Under the pieces are notes generated by a model. It was not told the DNA's origin and made no database searches. It saw only the letters and a list, made by a program, of their open reading frames with translations. From JAFAFN01 sp963707555 (GTDB taxonomy: Bacteria; Actinomycetota; Acidimicrobiia; Acidimicrobiales; Microtrichaceae), in NCBI GenBank assembly GCA_963707555.1, contig CAVPQM010000013.1, forward strand, positions 1 through 64,000: a stretch of DNA of 64,000 bases. Reading direction: 5' to 3'. The position numbers and the translations under genes are program-made. Numbering within the stretch: the first letter of the stretch is position 1; every line of letters begins with the position of its first letter. Positions 25,661 through 35,154 of the stretch are shown piece by piece.

Positions 25661-26679
25661 CTACTTGTTGGCTGCGCCGACGATCTTGGCCAGGTCGACC
25701 AGGCGGTTCGAGTAGCCCCACTCGTTGTCGTACCAGCCGAGCACCTTGACCAGGTTGCCCATGGCCATGGTGAGGCCGGAGTCGAAGATCGAGCTCGCCG
25801 GCGAGCCGACGATGTCGGAGGAGACGATCGGGCTCCTCGGTGTACTCGAGGACCTGCGCCAGCGGGCCGACCCTCGGCCGCGGCGGCCTTGAACGCCTCG
25901 TTGACCTCGTCGACGGTGACCTCGGTCTTGAGGATGCCGGTGAAGTCGGTGATCGAACCCGTCGGGACCGGCACCCGCAGCGACGTGCCGTCGAGCTTGC
26001 CCTTCATGGACTCGAGCACCAGGCCGGTGGCCCGGGCGGCACCGGTCGAGGTCGGCACGATGTTGATCGGCCGCGGCGCGGGCCCGGCGCAGGTCGCTGT
26101 GGGGGCCGTCGACCAGGTTCTGGTCGCCGGTGTAGGCGTGGACCGTGGTCATCAGGCCCTTCTCGACGCCGAAGGCGTCGTCGAGGACCTTGATCATCGG
26201 CACGAAGCAGTTGGTCGTGCACGAGGCGTTGGACACGACGATGTGCTTCGCCGGGTCGAAGGTGTCGTCGTTGACGCCGACCACGAAGGTGGCGTCGGCG
26301 CCGGTGGCCGGGGCCGAGATGATCACCCGGGGCGCACCGGCCTCGAGGTGGGCGGCGGCCTTGTCCCGGTCGGTGAAGAAGCCGGTCGACTCGATGACCA
26401 CGTCGACGCCGAGGTCGCCCCACGGGAGGTCCTTGGGGTCGCGCTCGGCGAGGACCTTGAGGACGTCGCCGTCGACGTCGATGCCGCCGTCGACCGCGGT
26501 GATCGACGCCGGCGTAGGCGCCGGCGACCGAGTCGCACTTGAGCAGGTGGGCCATGGTCGGCGAGCGAGCCGAGGTCGTTGACCGCCACGAAGTCGATGT
26601 CGGCGCCCTGCTCCTTGACGGCCCGGAAGAAGTTGCGGCCGATGCGACCGAAGCCGTTGATGCCGACGCGAATGGTCAT
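25661..26679 (-). CDS. gapA: glyceraldehyde-3-phosphate dehydrogenase, frameshifted in this sequence
   Basis: NAD-dependent glycolytic enzyme starting MTIRVGINGFGRIGRNFFRA at ATG 26679 after AGGGG. The catalytic cysteine block SNASCTTNCFVP and the C-terminal WYDNEWGYSNRLVDLAKIV are intact. Extra bases near 26559, 26504, 26068, about 25869 and about 25834 break the frame, while the sequence between them is perfectly conserved. It is the first gene of gapA-pgk-tpiA. Whether it is NAD- or NADP-specific was not judged. Confidence 0.9.
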
Positions 26680-26796
26680 GTGATTCCCCTGGAAAGTAGG
26701 TCGGTGGATCCCCAACCCTCTCACAGCCGGGGACAGCCCTATGCGAGCAGATGCCCGACGCCGCCGCAAAAGTGCGGTCCACGGGTCAGGACGGGA

Positions 26797-26863
26797 CCAG
26801 CGTCGGGCGGGCCCAGCGCCGTGACGGGCCCAGCGTCGGGACAGGACCAGCGTCAGGACAGGA
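26797..26863. repeat. 17-bp tandem repeat made from the yvcK 3' end
   Basis: Four imperfect units (26847-26863, 26830-26846, 26813-26829, 26797-26812) resemble CCAGCGTCAGGACAGGA. The first contains the last codons and the stop of yvcK; the others continue into the spacer toward gapA. Confidence 0.85.
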
Positions 26864-27770
26864 GTGTCTCGAGCGCCTTGCCGAGCAGCTCGGGATCGTG
26901 GGCGAGGCCCGACGGCCGGGCCAGCGGCGCCGCCACGCCATTGGCGACGTCACCCCCCAGCCTGATGGCGTCGGGGTCGTAGAGCACCACGTCGGGGTGC
27001 AGCCCGTGGCGTTCCAGCGCCGCGACGTGCGCAGCGACGTCGTAGCCGTCGGTCTCGGGCAGCTGCGGACGCAGGTTGCACACGTACACGAGCGTGCCGG
27101 GTGACGCGGCGACCGCCTCTGCGATGCCGTCGGCCGCGGTCGCGGCGAGCACGCTGGTGAACAGCGACCCGGGTCCGAGCACGATCTGGTCCGCGGCGGC
27201 GATCGCGTCGAGCGCCTCGCTCGGCGCCGGCGCCGGCGGCACCAGGTGCACCGTGCCGATGTCGCCGCACGCGCCGATCGAGACCTGGCCCTCGACGTGT
27301 GCCCCCGATCCCACCGAGGCGTGCAACGCCACGGTGTCGGTCGTGCTCGGCAGCACCCGGCCCGCAGCGCCGAGCAGCGCGCCGACCTCGTCGAGCGCAG
27401 CGACCAGGTCGCCGCCGCTCTCGTCGAGGGCGACGATCAGCAGGTTGCCGAAGGCGTGGCCCTCGAGCTCACCCGCGTCGAAGCGGTGCTCCATCGCCGC
27501 GGCCAGCCTCGAGTCCGGCTCGGCGAGCGCGACCAGGCACTTGCGCAGGTCACCCGGTGCGGGCCGGTCCGCAGCGGCGCGCAGCCGTCCGGTCGAGCCG
27601 CCGTCGTCGGCGACCGACACCACCGCGGTGATGTCGCCTGCATAGGTGCGCAGTGCGCGGAGGCTGGCCGCCAGTCCGTGCCCACCGCCGACTGCCACGA
27701 CCCGCGGCCCACCGGGCTCTGCGGCGGACCGGGCGGCGGTCGGGGCGCCGGTCGCGCCGGGGCGGCTCAC
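26853..27770 (-). CDS. yvcK: YvcK/CofD-like gluconeogenesis factor
   Basis: 305 residues from GTG 27770, overlapping the rapZ stop as GTGA. The CofD-like fold shows VVAVGGGHGLAASLRALRTY, VSVADDGGSTGRLR, PGDLRKCLVAL, GHAFGNLLIVAL and LGPGSLFTSVLA. Relatives bind UDP-GlcNAc and influence central carbon and cell-wall metabolism. The usual downstream whiA of rapZ-yvcK-whiA clusters is missing; a tandem repeat and gapA follow instead. Confidence 0.92.
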   Translation of the reverse strand: MSRPGATGAPTAARSAAEPGGPRVVAVGGGHGLAASLRALRTYAGDITAVVSVADDGGSTGRLRAAADRPAPGDLRKCLVALAEPDSRLAAAMEHRFDAGELEGHAFGNLLIVALDESGGDLVAALDEVGALLGAAGRVLPSTTDTVALHASVGSGAHVEGQVSIGACGDIGTVHLVPPAPAPSEALDAIAAADQIVLGPGSLFTSVLAATAADGIAEAVAASPGTLVYVCNLRPQLPETDGYDVAAHVAALERHGLHPDVVLYDPDAIRLGGDVANGVAAPLARPSGLAHDPELLGKALETLLS

Positions 27771-28621
27771 TTGGTGACGTCCCGGTGACGCACGCGGGGT
27801 TCGGTGCCACGCGCACGCAGCCAGCCTGCGAGACGCTCCGCGATCGACACCGAACGGTGACGACCGCCGGTGCAGCCGAACGCGATCGTCAGCACGGACT
27901 TGCCCTCGTTCACGTACGCCGGCAGCAACAGGTCGAGCAGCGACTCGAGCCGCTCCAGGAACTCGCCGGTCAGCTCGAACGACGCGACGTAGTCCTGGAC
28001 CTCCGGGTCGAGCCCGGTCATGGGGCGCAGGTCCTCGACCCAGTGCGGGTTCGGCAGGAACCGGCAGTCGATGACGACGTCGACGTCCGGCGGCAGGCCG
28101 TGCTTGTAGCCGAACGACATGAGCGTCACCTGGGTGGTCTCGTTGCCGGTGTACTCGCCGAACAGCTCGATGACGCGTCGACGCAGGTCGTGCACGTTCA
28201 GGTCCGTGGTGTCGATGACGACGTCCGACGCGCCGCGCACCGACTCGAGACGCCGGCGCTCCTCCTCGATCGCGCCCTCGACGGTGCCCACGTCGCCCAA
28301 CAGCGGGTGACGACGCTTGGTGTCGCCGTAGCGCCGCACCAGGTTCGGCGTCGAGGCGTCCAGGAACACCGTCATCACGCTGGCGCCCGAGCTGCGCAGC
28401 TCCTCGAGTGCGGGTCCGATCTCGTCCAGGTCGCCCTCGGAACCGACCACGAGCGCCACCGGTGTGGTCGACCCCGATTGGAATCGTGCCAGTTCGGCCA
28501 CCTTGGGGATGAGCTCCGACGGCAGGTTGTCGATGACGAACCAGCCGAGGTCCTCGAGGGTGTTGCCGACCTGGGTCCGACCCGCACCCGACAGGCCGGT
28601 GACGATCACGAACTGCACCAT
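27767..28621 (-). CDS. rapZ: RapZ-type nucleotide-binding protein
   Basis: 284 residues. The Walker A loop reads GLSGAGRT, with arginine in place of the common lysine. An N-terminal kinase-like domain (FVIDNLPSELIPKVAELA, DTTDLNVHDLRRRV) is followed by the conserved C-terminal domain (LMSFGYKHGLPPDVDVVIDC, RFLPNPHWVEDLRPMTGLD, FGCTGGRHRSVSIAERLA). In enterobacteria RapZ is an RNase E adaptor sensing glucosamine-6-phosphate; its role in actinobacteria is less clear. It is the first gene of a unit with yvcK. Confidence 0.92.
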   Translation of the reverse strand: MVQFVIVTGLSGAGRTQVGNTLEDLGWFVIDNLPSELIPKVAELARFQSGSTTPVALVVGSEGDLDEIGPALEELRSSGASVMTVFLDASTPNLVRRYGDTKRRHPLLGDVGTVEGAIEEERRRLESVRGASDVVIDTTDLNVHDLRRRVIELFGEYTGNETTQVTLMSFGYKHGLPPDVDVVIDCRFLPNPHWVEDLRPMTGLDPEVQDYVASFELTGEFLERLESLLDLLLPAYVNEGKSVLTIAFGCTGGRHRSVSIAERLAGWLRARGTEPRVRHRDVTK

Positions 28622-28660
28622 GCGATCAGGCTACGGCGAGGTCGATGCGTCCAGTGCCGC

Positions 28661-28706
28661 GCTGGCGATGCATCCGGACGCGCGCTGGCGATGCATCCGG
28701 ATGCGG
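28661..28706. repeat. 23-bp direct repeat, two copies
   Basis: GCTGGCGATGCATCCGGA plus five bases occurs at 28661-28683 and 28684-28706 in the spacer between rapZ and the fasciclin gene, which diverge. Confidence 0.85.
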
Positions 28707-28777
28707 ATCGGGAGCGAAGAGCAGACGAGACCACTCCCCGACGCCGCTCCGAGCGGCGCTCACGAAAGAGGAATTCG

Positions 28778-29365
28778 ATGCGCAAGAAGATGCTCCTGAT
28801 CCCCCTGGCCCTGCTGGCGAGCTTCACCCTGGTCGCGGCCAGCTGCTCGAGTGACGACGACGCCGGTTCGGACGACGCCACCACGACCACCGCCGCCGAG
28901 AACGACATGGACACCACGACCACCGCCGAGACGGCCACCGAAGGCGAGACGATCGTCGACATCGCGGCATCGAACCCCGACTTCTCGACGCTGGTCGACC
29001 TGGTGACCCAGGCCGGACTCGCCGAGACGCTGTCCGGTGACGGCCCCTTCACCGTGTTCGCACCCACCAACGACGCGTTCGCGAAGGTCGACCCGGCCAC
29101 GGTGTCGGCGCTCACCGCCGACCCGCAGGGTGCGCTCGCCGACGTGCTGAAGCTGCACGTCATCTCGGGTGAGGTCATGGCGGCCGACGCCACCGCTGCG
29201 GTCGGGACCTGCGTCGACACCCTCGGCGGCAAGGTCAAGGTCGAGCAGTCCGGCGACAACCTGACGATCGGCGGAGCGACCATCGTCGACACCGACATCA
29301 CCGCCTCGAACGGCGTGATCCACGTGCTCGACGGCGTGATCACCGCCCCCTCGACCGACTGCTGA
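28778..29365 (+). CDS. fasciclin-domain lipoprotein
   Basis: 195 residues from ATG 28778 (AGAGGA upstream). A short signal ends in the lipobox VAASC, then a Thr/Asp-rich linker, then one complete FAS1 domain (TIVDIAASNPDFSTLVDLVT, GPFTVFAPTNDAFAK, VLKLHVISGEV, VIHVLDGVITAP). FAS1 domains mediate adhesion or surface interactions. It is monocistronic, ending at a strong hairpin terminator. Confidence 0.92.
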   Translation: MRKKMLLIPLALLASFTLVAASCSSDDDAGSDDATTTTAAENDMDTTTTAETATEGETIVDIAASNPDFSTLVDLVTQAGLAETLSGDGPFTVFAPTNDAFAKVDPATVSALTADPQGALADVLKLHVISGEVMAADATAAVGTCVDTLGGKVKVEQSGDNLTIGGATIVDTDITASNGVIHVLDGVITAPSTDC

Positions 29366-29374
29366 GCCCGGCCA

Positions 29375-29400
29375 GCTCGATCGGGCAGCTCGATCGGGCA
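29375..29400. repeat. 13-bp tandem repeat after the fasciclin gene
   Basis: GCTCGATCGGGCA occurs twice in tandem (29375-29387 and 29388-29400), starting ten bases after the fasciclin stop codon. Confidence 0.85.
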
Positions 29401-29430
29401 GCGCCCGGTCCCCCATCCCCCGCGACTCGA

Positions 29431-29456
29431 CGGGACGGCACCTCGGTGCCGTCCCG
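29431..29456. terminator. bidirectional hairpin terminator
   Basis: CGGGACGGCAC and GTGCCGTCCCG form a perfect 11-bp stem with a CTCG loop between the convergent fasciclin and methyltransferase genes. Confidence 0.75.
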
Positions 29457-29464
29457 TCGTCGCG

Positions 29465-30187
29465 TCAGTCGCGTCGTTCGAAGCGCAGGAACAGCAGTCG
29501 CGGCACCGACGCGGCGTCCTCGTACTCCTGGGCACGTGCCAGGAACCCCGGAGGTGGAGCGGGCTCCTCCATGCGGACCAGCGACAGACCCAGGTCCGAG
29601 GCGGTGTTCAGGTAGCGCGACAGCGGCCGGTGGAAGAAGCGGATGAACACGCCTCGCTCGACCTCTTCGAGGGTGTCGGTCTCGGCCAGGTAGGGGCCGA
29701 TGCGCCAGTACTGCTCGGGCGGGTCGAGCACCTGGTCGTCGATCCAGCCGGACCCGGGCGTCTGCAGCAGCGGGTGGTTCAACAGGAACAGGAACGTGCC
29801 GCCGGGTCGCAGCACCCTGGCCACCTCGGCGAGCGCCGTGTCCAGGTCCTCGATGTGCTCGAACACCAGGCAGGCGACGACGACATCGGCCGAGGCGTCG
29901 GCCTCGGGCAGGTCGGTCGCCGAGCCCTGCAGGTACGTCGGTCCCCCGCCGCGCTGCTCGGCGATCTCGATCTGCGCCATCGCGGGGTCGATGCCCAGCA
30001 CGTCCAGGCCCTGCGCGGCGGCCAGTCGGGCGACCTGGCCCTCACCGCAGCCGACGTCGATCATGCGACCCGTGGTGGGCAGGTGCTCGGCGATCAGCGG
30101 CAGGATCTGCTCGGTGTACTCCGGGTCGGCACCGTCGGTGAACTCCCGCTGCCACCACTGGGCGTGCTCGTCCCACGGATCAGACAT
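29465..30187 (-). CDS. class I SAM-dependent methyltransferase
   Basis: 240 residues from ATG 30187 (GAGGAGC upstream). Motif I is MIDVGCGEGQVARLAA, followed by VLGIDPAMAQIEIAE, motif IV VVVACLVFEHIEDLDTAL and VARVLRPGGTFLFLLNHPLL, as in UbiE/Coq5-like enzymes. The substrate is unknown. It lies directly downstream of uvrC on the same strand, 51 bases away, and could be cotranscribed. Confidence 0.9.
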   Translation of the reverse strand: MSDPWDEHAQWWQREFTDGADPEYTEQILPLIAEHLPTTGRMIDVGCGEGQVARLAAAQGLDVLGIDPAMAQIEIAEQRGGGPTYLQGSATDLPEADASADVVVACLVFEHIEDLDTALAEVARVLRPGGTFLFLLNHPLLQTPGSGWIDDQVLDPPEQYWRIGPYLAETDTLEEVERGVFIRFFHRPLSRYLNTASDLGLSLVRMEEPAPPPGFLARAQEYEDAASVPRLLFLRFERRD

Positions 30188-30238
30188 GTGTGCTCCTCGA
30201 CGTCGGGGGGAGGGCGGCACGATACCGCCCGTCGGCCG

Positions 30239-32103
30239 CTACTTCCCGTCCGGGGTGTGCAGGTGCTCGTGCACCGCGATGCCGACCGAGTCGGGCAACC
30301 AGGGCAGCTCGAGCAGATCCGACAGCTCGGCCGCTCGCACCGCGCGGATCCCGCCGAACTCCTTGACCAGGCGAGCCTTGCGCTTGGCGCCGAGTCCGGG
30401 GATGTCGTCGAGCACAGAGGCCGTCATGCGCTTGTCGCGACGTTCGCGATGGAACGTGATCGCGAAGCGGTGCGACTCGTCGCGGATGCGCTGCAACATG
30501 AACAGCGCCTCGGACCCGCGCGGCACGTTGACCGGCTCGGAGCGACCGGGCAGGTAGACCTCTTCGAACTGCTTGGCGAGCGACGCGACGGGGATCTCGT
30601 CGCTCAGCCCGAGCCGATCGAGCACGTCGACCGCGACGCCGAGCTGACCCTTGCCGCCGTCGACCAGCAGCAGCTGAGGCGGGTAGGCGAACCGACCGCG
30701 TTCGGCGACGGGCTTGCGCCGATCGGCCAGATACGCGGTGAAACGCCGGGTGAGGACCTCGTCCATCGCGGCGAAGTCGTCGTTCTTGGGGATGTTGACC
30801 TTGAAACGCCGGTACTCGGACTTCCGGGGAAGGCCGTCTTCGAGCACGACCATCGAGCCGACGTAGTCGGTGCCCTGCAGATGGCTCATGTCGTAGCACT
30901 CGATGCGCAGCGGCGCCTCGGGCAGCGCCAGCGCCTCCTGCAGCTCGTTGAGCGCCTTGGCGCGACTGTTGTGATCGGACGCGCGGCGCAGACGGTGCCG
31001 GGTGAACGCCTCGGTCGCGTTCTGGGTGACGGTCGCGGCCAGCTCCCGCTTGGCGCCGCGCTGCGGCACCCGGATCTGCACCTTCGAGCCCGCGCTGCTC
31101 GCTCAGCCACTCCTCGTAGACGTCGCCGTCCTCGGGCAGCGTCGGCACGAAGACCGCCTTGGGGTACCCGACCGCGGGCGGGTCGCCGTAGACCTGTTCG
31201 AGCACCGCCGCCATGGTCTGGTCGGGGGTCAGGTCCATGACCTTGTCGAGGATGAAGCCGAGGCGGCCCACCACCCGGCCACGCCGGATGAAGAAGATCT
31301 GCGCGGCGGCCTCGAGGTCGTCCTCGTGCACGCCGATGATGTCGACGTCCTCGTTCTTGTCGCCGACCATCTGCTGGCGTTCGACCGCTCGGCGCACCGT
31401 CGCCAGACGGTCACGCACCCTGGCTGCCTGTTCGAACTCCATGTCGGCGGCTGCGGCTCGCATCTCGGCGTCGAGGCGGTCGAGCACCGGTTCGAAGTCG
31501 CCGTCGAGGAAGTCCATGAGCTCGGTGACGAGCGCGTCGTAGTCGGGCTTCGAGATCTCGCCGACGCAGGGACCGGAGCACTTCTCGATGTGGAACAGCA
31601 GACACGGCTTGCCGAGGCGTTCGTGGCGGCGCAGCTTCGCGTCGGAGCACGTGCGCACCGGGAAGGTGCGCAGCAGCTCGTCGAGGGTGTCGCGGATGGC
31701 GTAGGCGTGGCGCGTACGGACCGAAGTAGCGGGTGCCCTTGCGGCGACGCCCACGCATGACCGTCGCCCGGGGCCACTCGTCGCCCAGGGTGACCGCCAG
31801 GAAGGGGTAGGACTTGTCGTCGACGAGCCGGACGTTGAACCGGGGCCGGTGGGTCTTGATGAGGTTGTACTCCAGCATCAAGGCCTCGACCTCGTTGCGG
31901 ACCTGGATCCACTCCACCGACTCCGCCGTCGCGACCATCTGCGCGGTGCGCGGGTGCATGTTGCGGGGGTTCTGGAAGTAGTTCGACAGGCGCTGGCGCA
32001 GCGACTTGGCCTTGCCGACGTAGATGACGCGACCCTCGGCGTCCTTGAACTGGTAGCTGCCCGGCGTGTCGGGGATCGTGCCTGCCGGCGGACGTTGGAC
32101 CAT
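30239..32103 (-). CDS. uvrC: excinuclease ABC subunit C, two frameshifts in this sequence
   Basis: Nuclease of nucleotide-excision repair making both incisions. The N-terminal GIY-YIG domain (PGSYQFKDAEGRVIYVGKAK), UVR motif (MEFEQAARVRDRLATVRRAV), UvrC-homology/RNase H domain (RIECYDMSHLQGTDYVGSMV, LLVDGGKGQLGVA) and C-terminal HhH (VLDDIPGLGAKRKARLVKEF) are all present. The frame changes near 31714 (GPYA to HAYAIRDTL) and near 31089 (SEQRG to SKVQIRVPQRG), each by one extra base. An error is likelier than decay. uvrA and uvrB lie 4 and 12 kb to the right. Confidence 0.92.
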
Positions 32104-32158
32104 CGCCCTCCACGCTACCGGTGCCCTGTGACGCGCTCGGTCGGACCCGGGCCGTCGC

Positions 32159-32248
32159 TCAGCCTGCGCCGGCGGCGGTCCTCAGCCTGCGCCGGCGGCG
32201 GTCCTCAGCCTGCGCCGGCGGCGGTCCTCAGCCTGCGCCGGCGGCGGT
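32159..32248. repeat. 23-bp tandem repeat made from a hydrolase gene 3' end
   Basis: Four near-perfect units start at 32159, 32182, 32205 and 32228. The fourth contains the stop codon of the minus-strand hydrolase (32228-32230) and its last codons; the other three follow downstream in the spacer. Confidence 0.95.
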
Positions 32249-33304
32249 GGGGCACGGCCTCGGGTTGTACGGGAACTCGCACTCGACGATCGCGATCGGG
32301 CCCAGGTCGGCCGGGTCGTGCGACACGATCGCCCGCTGCACCGGTCGGCCGTCGGGCCAGGTGCCCATGTCGCCCAGGTCGATGTCGCACCACGCTCCGT
32401 CGAGGGCGCAACGGCCCGTCGCATCGGCGACACGCCAGTCGGCCCAGCGGTGCAGGTGATCGACCGACAGCTGGCCGAGCCACGGCAGCGTGAAGCCGAC
32501 CGGTCCGAAGTGATCGGCCCACAGGACCTCGGGACCGGAGTGATCGGTGCGCACCGTGACATGCACCTTCTGTTCGGCCGGCACCTCGGTGGCCTGCAGC
32601 AGCTCGATCGCGATCCGGTTGTCGATCAACGGATCGTCCTCGTACCCGACGACCGCGACGCGGGTGTGCGCCGGCACCTCGATCGGTCCGGGCGGCAGCT
32701 GATAGGCGAATGCTGCGGCGTACAGCACGGTCCACAGCGCCTCGCTGCCCCAGCCACGTGTGGCGGCGAGCTGCACCATGCGCAACGCCATGCCGCCACC
32801 CATCGAGTGGCCCAGCACCCCGACCCGCGCCGTGTCGATGCGGGGCTCGTGAGCGGCGGCGGTGACGAAGCCGGTGTCGACGATGTCGTACCAGTGGTCC
32901 GGGTCGAACGGGATCGGCCACGCCGGGAACACGACGACGAACCCGTTGCCCACCAGGTGGTCGATGATCCCGCCGTACGCCGCGGACAGCGAACCGAAGT
33001 AGCCGTGGGCGAGCAGCACCACCGGACGCGAGTCGTCGTCACACGTGCCGCCGGTCCACGGCGAGCCGCTGCCGGTGGGCGAGGCGATCCGCAGCTCCAT
33101 CGCCGAGTTCACCGGGTTGACGATGAGCTCGTCCGCGACGCCGCAGGGCCCGTCGGCGCCGGGTGCGCCCGACGTGGGCGGGTCACCGATCGGCGTCGGT
33201 GTGCAGGCCGCGGCGACGAGTGCTGCCACCGCCATCAGCGCCACGAGCACCGCTGCGCTCGTTCGCACCGTGCGCTGTCCCGTGCTGCCGTCGTGTGTCC
33301 CCAT
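32228..33304 (-). CDS. lipoprotein alpha/beta-hydrolase (PAF-acetylhydrolase/cutinase-like)
   Basis: 358 residues from ATG 33304. A signal (VLVALMAVAALVAAAC) ends in a lipobox. The hydrolase core shows VVLLAHGYFGS (oxyanion region), FVVVFPAWPIPFDPDH, nucleophile elbow GVLGHSMGGGMAL, and VAVVGYEDDPLIDN. Folds of this kind include dienelactone hydrolases and PET-type cutinases. Its substrate is unknown. The last codons, AAGAG, form part of a 23-bp tandem repeat extending past the stop. Confidence 0.85.
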   Translation of the reverse strand: MGTHDGSTGQRTVRTSAAVLVALMAVAALVAAACTPTPIGDPPTSGAPGADGPCGVADELIVNPVNSAMELRIASPTGSGSPWTGGTCDDDSRPVVLLAHGYFGSLSAAYGGIIDHLVGNGFVVVFPAWPIPFDPDHWYDIVDTGFVTAAAHEPRIDTARVGVLGHSMGGGMALRMVQLAATRGWGSEALWTVLYAAAFAYQLPPGPIEVPAHTRVAVVGYEDDPLIDNRIAIELLQATEVPAEQKVHVTVRTDHSGPEVLWADHFGPVGFTLPWLGQLSVDHLHRWADWRVADATGRCALDGAWCDIDLGDMGTWPDGRPVQRAIVSHDPADLGPIAIVECEFPYNPRPCPTAAGAG

Positions 33305-33593
33305 TGCCCGCATCCCCCGAGTCGCACCGAGATCATGGCCGAACGTCGTGCTCCGCCGCCACGACACCCGCGCCGTCGCCCCACACACGCCACGGGAATT
33401 GACGGTGGACGAAGGGTGCTGTCCACGTGGGCGCGCACTGTGTACGCTCACCCTGCCGGCCTGGTCTCCGGCACCATCGAACTTCTGAGGCCGACATCCC
33501 CGTGGCGTGGCGACCAGGCTGTCCCCACCGGCTGAATCTCAGAGGTCTTCATGGTCGAGCAGCACCGGCTGCCCGGCAGGAGGTCCCGACAAC

Positions 33594-34703
33594 ATGCTGC
33601 GTCTCCAGTCCAGGCTCCCGGACGAGTACACCGACGCCTCGCCGGAAGAGCTCGCCGATCGGATCGCTGCGGCGAAGTCGACCCTCGGTGAGCGGCTCTT
33701 CATCCTCGGCCACCACTACCAGCGTGACGAGGTCATGCGATGGGCCGACGCCCGGGGCGACTCGTTCCGGCTGTCGGTGCTCGCCAAGGAACGCCCGCAG
33801 GCCGACTTCATCGTCTTCTGCGGCGTGCACTTCATGGCCGAGGCCGCCGACATCCTGACGGGACCGCACCAGCAGGTGGTCCTGCCCGACCTGAACGCCG
33901 GCTGCTCCATGGCCGACATGGCCGACATCGACTCCGTCGAGGAAGCCTGGGAGTCGATCGCCGAGGTCACCGACATCGAGCGGGTCGTGCCCATCACCTA
34001 CATGAACTCGGCGGCGAACCTGAAGGCCTTCGTCGGCAGCCACGGCGGCGCCGTGTGCACCTCGACCAACGCACGTGCGGTCCTCGAGTGGGCCCTCGAA
34101 CGTGAGGACGGCCCCCGTGGCCGCCAGGTGCTCTTCTTCCCGGACCAGCACCTGGGCCGCAACACCGGCTACCAGATGGGATTCGACGAGTCGGACATGG
34201 CGGTGTGGAACCCACGCCTCGACATGGGCGGCCTGGACGAGTCGGCGGTGAAGGAGCGGACCTTCATGTTGTGGAAGGGGCACTGCTCGGTGCACCAGCG
34301 CTTCCGGCCCGAACACGTCGACGCCTTCCGTGCGGAACACCGCGGCGGGATCGTCGTGGCGCACCCGGAGTGCGCGCACGAGGTCTGCTCGATCGCCGAC
34401 ATCGTCGGATCGACCGATCGGATCATCCGTGCGGTCGACGAGGCGCCCATCGGGTCGGTGATCGGTGTCGGCACCGAGATCCACCTGGTCCAGCGGCTCG
34501 ACGCCGAGACACCCGACAAGACGATCGTCTCGCTCGATCCGCTCGTCTGCCCGTGCTCGACGATGTTCCGCATCGACGCCCCCCACCTGGCGTGGACACT
34601 CGAGAGCCTGGTCGACGGCCGGGTCCCGAACCGGATCACCGTCGACGAGGACACCGCCCACTGGGCCCGCGTTGCGCTGGAGCGGATGCTCGACATCACC
34701 TGA
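33594..34703 (+). CDS. nadA: quinolinate synthase A
   Basis: 369 residues from ATG 33594 with AGGAGGT upstream. The Fe-S enzyme condenses iminoaspartate with DHAP in NAD synthesis. Landmarks are FILGHHYQRDEVMRWAD, the cysteine in FCGVHFMAEAADI, DLNAGCSMADMAD, YMNSAANLKAF, HPECAHEVCSIAD and CPCSTMFRI. nadB and nadC are not adjacent. The 3' end (ALERMLDIT and stop) is tandemly duplicated downstream. Confidence 0.95.
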   Translation: MLRLQSRLPDEYTDASPEELADRIAAAKSTLGERLFILGHHYQRDEVMRWADARGDSFRLSVLAKERPQADFIVFCGVHFMAEAADILTGPHQQVVLPDLNAGCSMADMADIDSVEEAWESIAEVTDIERVVPITYMNSAANLKAFVGSHGGAVCTSTNARAVLEWALEREDGPRGRQVLFFPDQHLGRNTGYQMGFDESDMAVWNPRLDMGGLDESAVKERTFMLWKGHCSVHQRFRPEHVDAFRAEHRGGIVVAHPECAHEVCSIADIVGSTDRIIRAVDEAPIGSVIGVGTEIHLVQRLDAETPDKTIVSLDPLVCPCSTMFRIDAPHLAWTLESLVDGRVPNRITVDEDTAHWARVALERMLDIT

Positions 34704-34841
34704 CCGCAGCGCCCTCCAGCGCGATCGCCAACAGGAGAGTGCGCTGGAGCGGATGCTCGACATCACCTGACCGCAGCGCCCTCCAGCGCGATCGCCAACA
34801 GGAGAGTGCACTGGAGCGGATGCTCGACATCACCTGACCGC
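34674..34841. repeat. 67-bp tandem repeat made from the nadA 3' end
   Basis: Units start at 34674, 34741 and 34808 (two complete, one partial of 34 bases). Each copy encodes the nadA tail ALERMLDIT with its stop; only the first is in the gene. Each complete unit also contains an inverted pair, GCGCTGGAG and CTCCAGCGC. Confidence 0.95.
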
Positions 34842-35154
34842 GGCTGTGACGCAGCTCACGGGATCTGGCGTGGTTGGGCGGGAACGCCCATGTACTCCGG
34901 CGGGTTCACGTCGATACCGTCGACCACGTAGGTGAGTCGGACCGGCCGGCCAGGGACTTGAGTGACATGCAGCACTGCGCTGAGCAGTCACTCACGGGCA
35001 CCCTTGACAGGCCCCCGTATCATGGACTTTCGGTCGTCCCGATGGCGTTGACGTACTACGACGTTCCCTGAACGTCGGACCGGCACCCCACCGGTCATGT
35101 GGTGTCCGCCGGACAGGACGATCGTTCGGCCCCAGCGAGAAGAAGGTGTTCCAC
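34842..35154 (+). promoter_or_regulatory. leader region of the sigma-factor gene
   Basis: This 313-bp spacer has no gene. It holds an inverted repeat TGAGTGAC (34959-34966) / GTCACTCA (34987-34994) just before TTGACA at 35004-35009, and TATCAT at 35019. The spacing of the last two is too short for one standard promoter, so the exact start is unclear. The inverted repeat is a reasonable operator candidate. Confidence 0.35.

Noticed and set aside
34674..34841. Additional nadA-derived genes or small ORFs in the repeats
   Set aside because: The copies are tandem duplications of the last codons only, with stops in each unit and no start signals.
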